Assembly: GCA_947000775.1 (NCBI GenBank)
Contig: CAMQGK010000110.1
Coordinates: forward strand, 25,284,501 to 25,348,500
Reading direction: 5' to 3'
Length of the DNA stretch: 64,000 nucleotides
From: Pterois miles
Lineage: Eukaryota; Chordata; Actinopteri; Perciformes; Scorpaenidae
Below, piece by piece: positions 60,521 to 64,000 of the stretch. The translations under genes and the position numbers were made by a program. Within the stretch, counting starts at the first letter, position 1. Every line of letters begins with the position of its first letter. The notes below the pieces were generated by a model. The model saw only the letters and a list, made by a program, of their open reading frames with translations, made no database searches and was not told the DNA's origin.

Positions 60521-63500
60521 GTGAGTAACACTCAACTTTTCTTAAAATTACGCAGCCTTTGTGGCGAATTAGGCTGTGCGTAATGTGATATCGTGCTTTT
60601 ACGGTTATGAAACTGATGTGTAAATATAACATATGCCTAATGCACCACGTTGCACCGCAGATGCAGACGATGCGCCACTCGAAGTGCATCTTTAATCTGC
60701 ACAACGAGCACTGAAGATTTCTGGGCAATGGAATATTCATTTTTGTAGGGAAACATGGGGACGACTATATGCGCTATTAATACAGCCGATGCCGCACTGC
60801 AGTTTATGAGTTGTACCAGGGTCACAAGGCTATCTCTCTCCGAGCCTTGCGCTCTACTGAAGGCATTATTATTTTACTGTGTGTCAGTACATCTAGATGT
60901 GATGGATCAAACTGCAGTTCACGGGGTTATTCTCCCCTGGCTTCACACTATATGAACACTGGAGACCTTTAGCACCTCATATAAAAGGGAAGGGCTCCTC
61001 CAACTTTTAATATCAAGATTCCCCCCAGACACTTATATACAACAGACTCCTATCTGATGTCCCGAGGAACGTTTTTTTTCTTTCTAGGCTTTAATTAATT
61101 GGCCCTCCAGCTGCATAACTGTCAAAGTCTGGCACAGAGTAAAAGCTCTAATCTCTAATGAGTATAGGTTACAGTAATACATGCCCCCATTGTGCTGTTT
61201 TGGAGGGGGTGCAATAAAATTGAAATTTAACTGTTCTTGGTTTTGCTGGAGCCCTTGGAGCTCCCCCAGGGACACCCAGAGGCCCCTAGACCCCACTTAA
61301 GAAACCACTGCATTAGACCAAGCCTTGCCTATCACTGTGTCATGAGTGAGAACAAGCCTGCCCTTTTGAGGGTTCATTTTATGCAGTTTATATGATGCAA
61401 AAGTAGCTTAAGATACTCAAACCCTCAGATACATGTGTGGCAGCAACAATCGGCGCTTGTGTTTATGTTTGTATTTATTTAGTCTGTGTTGTGAAAAAAC
61501 ATCTGTTTAGTGTGTGTGTGTTTCTGTTGTGTGCCTCAGGGGCAAAAGGAAAAACAACATGTTTTTCTTGCTGCCATCAGATCGATTAGTGCTGTTCCAA
61601 CAGTGGAGATGAAAAACGCCATGGTTGATGAATGCTTATGGCTATAACCGCTTTGAGGGAAGGCCTATTGTCTAAACCTGCATCCTGACAGCTTCTCATA
61701 ACTGATCTTTTTATCTTTTATGGGAACGTCTGGATTTTTAGGGGTGAGTCACGTTGTGTTCCAGAAAGAGGCTGTTTACTGTTTAATGTATGAGCAAACA
61801 TGTCTCTGTCTGTTTTGTGTCAAACTAATGGACATGCTGGTAAATGCTATTGCAGTTGATAATGTATCATTATCATCAACTGATCCTCAAGGAGATGATT
61901 TCCCACAGCGCACATTCATTTTCCATTTATGTTGAGGTTTACAAACCAGACGTGGTGGTGAGGATTTTGTACTCAAACCATGCTCCGGCCCGAGAGCTTC
62001 TGCATGCGAATCAACTGTCTTACCAACGCTCAGCACCAGATGGAAAATCACTTAATTCACGACAAACAACTTCAAATACATATTTCACCACCAGTCTGCC
62101 AAAAAGTGCTCAGTATGCCAGCATGTCTGAGTCTACAATAGTGAGGCAGAGAGATGCGTCAGCATTGGCAGAAACAGCGCAGAGGTTCTCTGGTGAATTT
62201 GAATTTTTTTGCACCTAAAATAACACATTCCTTGGAGCCTGGCTGATGCATATACTGTGACAGATCCACCATTCACAAATGCATAGGAAAGTTTCTCAGC
62301 TAACACATCACACTGGCAACACTTCCCAGATTGACTTTGCATTGCGGCCTGCTGTGCCTAATTACCATGTTAATGGGACGGCCATGTATATGTTATGATG
62401 CCATGCCTTTTGGTTCATGTTTTGTCTGACTGTCCTCCAGCTGCTGATCTCTTCATATGTGGACCGTGAGATTGTACATATCGGTCAATGCTGTGACAAG
62501 GTGCGATCATGTCCACAAATATGTCTAGACGTATGCGTTAATTTCAGTGTGTATTCAATCGCAGGTGTGACAGCACAGTCCTCATATCTTTGTTTAAACA
62601 GTCAGAATGATGTTTGTGATTCTGATTGTGTCTCTTCTGTGGCTTATGGAACAACAGCATGTGGGAGAGCGAGTGTGGCTGTGGGTATATGTGTACATTG
62701 ATGTATCCATGCAAGCATACATGTCACTCCATCTCAGTATTGGCTTTTCTGTCTATCTCACTGTCTTACTTTCACAATCTCTCTTTTCCTCAAAACCAGC
62801 CAGCCATAGAGTGGGCACAAGGGATGATCTGTCAGAACAGCTCTGAGATGGAAAAGATGAGATGTCCACTGAATATACCATGCTGCGTGTGACGTACTGT
62901 AATGCCCGCAATGTGTTGTTTGGGATTATTGGAGGAGGCTCAGCAGAGGCTTTTTCTGCTTTGTACCACCTTTTGGATTGTCGTGTTAGATGCATAGCAC
63001 ATGATCCATGCAGACAAGCATAGGCAGGTATCAAAGTCACACATCCTTGCTGAAAAGAAACACATCATTGTATTTCAGTCATCATGAGGATGCTCTGCTA
63101 TAAATGTGTTGCTGACCTGGATGTCAGATTCTGTCACTTCTATGGGCAGCCACTATTCATTGCAGAAGAGCGTTGAATTACACTTGAAACATGCTTGAGA
63201 TTATCATGCATAACATGAATTCACTTATATATTTTAATCCTTTACATCATTGTTGCATGGTGATGCTTTTGCAGACTAGAGGCTATTTATAAAATCCTTT
63301 TCTTTGGTGCGTTTAAGTACATGTCAAAGTACATGTTACATTTGAGATTTCAGACCAAAGCAACCATTTAAATGCAAAATAAAACTGGCCCACATTGCAT
63401 CTACATTCACCATACAGAGACAACCTGTAATGAAAATCTAGCATTGTAAATGTACTTTGTGATTACTTGTCTCAACCAATGGGTTACCTCCAGGCCTGAA

Positions 63501-64000
63501 ATGTGAAGCCAAATACCTTAAACTTGCATTCATTCTAATTACCAGCAGGGGGCGACTGGTTGCAAAAAGAAGTCTGATTGTAAGTCTATGAGAAAATGAG
63601 CCTGCTTCTCACTTGATTTATTACCTCAGTAAACATTGTAAACATGAGTTTATGGTCTCAGTCATTAGTTTCAAGTCTTCTTCAATACAGCATGATGTTC
63701 ATTTAATAAATTATGGTCCCATTGAGAGCCAAATAGACCATAAAGCAGGGTATGCTTTAGGGCGTGGCTACCTTGTGACTGATAGGTTTCTACCATGGCG
63801 TTGTCTGGTATGAAAGTTGTAAATGTTTTCGTTTTAGAGCTTAAACCATTTCACAGTGTGTTTTCATAAAAAAATGTGTGTTTGGTAGCACTCTACCCTC
63901 TCGTGTCACCTCTGGTTGAAAAAAAAAGAAAACAAGATGGTCACAGTCAAAATGTCAAACTCGGCAGTCTAAAAAGTTTAGTGTTTAGTTTAACAGTGTT
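60521..64000 (+). other. rtn4rl1: rtn4rl1 intron 1 (partial)
   Basis: No further exon is visible before the window edge. 60560-63480 shows no repeat family I can name and no open frame with coding character. A copy of dispersed repeat family A occupies 63489-64000. Confidence 0.55.
63489..64000 (+). repeat. dispersed repeat family A, copy 4 (runs off the window)
   Basis: It contains GTCTGATTGTAAGTCTATGA, TTTATGGTCTCAGTCATTAG, CCATAAAGCAGGGTATGCTT and a GGCGTGGCTACCTTGTGACT block, matching copy 2 in order and orientation. An upstream part with CCAGCAGGGGGCGACTGGTT is also present in copy 3. Confidence 0.65.

Noticed and set aside
60252..60524. 90-codon frame ending across the rtn4rl1 donor
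   Set aside because: It begins with TTG, is out of frame with ATG 60508, and runs through a splice donor.

Overview
The window is vertebrate, almost certainly ray-finned fish, genomic DNA. The reasons are small spliced exons with GT/AG boundaries, a genome soaked in Tc1/mariner, hAT, L2 LINE and tRNA-derived SINE copies of the kinds seen in teleosts, and long CA, GA and TA microsatellites. No prokaryotic gene arrangement, operon, CRISPR array or RNA gene is visible. Only two host genes can be supported.

The minus strand carries the 5' part of dph1 (diphthamide biosynthesis subunit 1). Its five visible coding exons lie at 58606-58657, 56728-56877, 32261-32324, 5208-5329 and 1-102, and the gene runs off the left edge. 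All exon phases join correctly and about 163 codons are present. Two introns are very large (24.4 kb and 26.9 kb) and account for about 80 percent of the window. They are filled with transposable-element debris.

On the plus strand, head to head with dph1, is the long leader and tiny first coding exon (60508-60520, reading M-F-K-R-G...) of a gene I assign to rtn4rl1 (Nogo receptor-like 1). The assignment rests on the split first exon, the N-terminal residues and conserved synteny: RTN4RL1 and DPH1 are divergent neighbours in human. The rest of the window to 64000 is its first intron.

Inside dph1 intron 2 are four separate Tc1-type elements. One (55092-56703) is structurally complete: about 210-bp inverted repeats in an IR/DR layout, TA target duplication and an uninterrupted 334-codon DD34E transposase. 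The other three are broken. The same intron holds a 5'-truncated L2-like LINE (48776-50320) next to a broken LTR retroelement with a lysine-tRNA primer-binding site (50322-53490). That element was later hit by a SINE and by a hAT element carrying a BED zinc-finger remnant; the hAT insertion still has a perfect 8-bp target duplication. Intron 3 holds another hAT copy (30219-31417), also with a perfect 8-bp duplication, that was itself invaded by a second element containing a SINE.

The genes do not form a shared pathway. dph1 acts in cytosolic modification of elongation factor 2, whereas rtn4rl1 encodes a cell-surface leucine-rich receptor. I found no convincing new coding system. The items most worth a second look are the apparently intact Tc1 element, the broken LTR element with its nested insertions, the repeat-inflated dph1 introns, and a few unexplained islands (10080-11300, 19690-19960, 21767-21816, 48000-48770).
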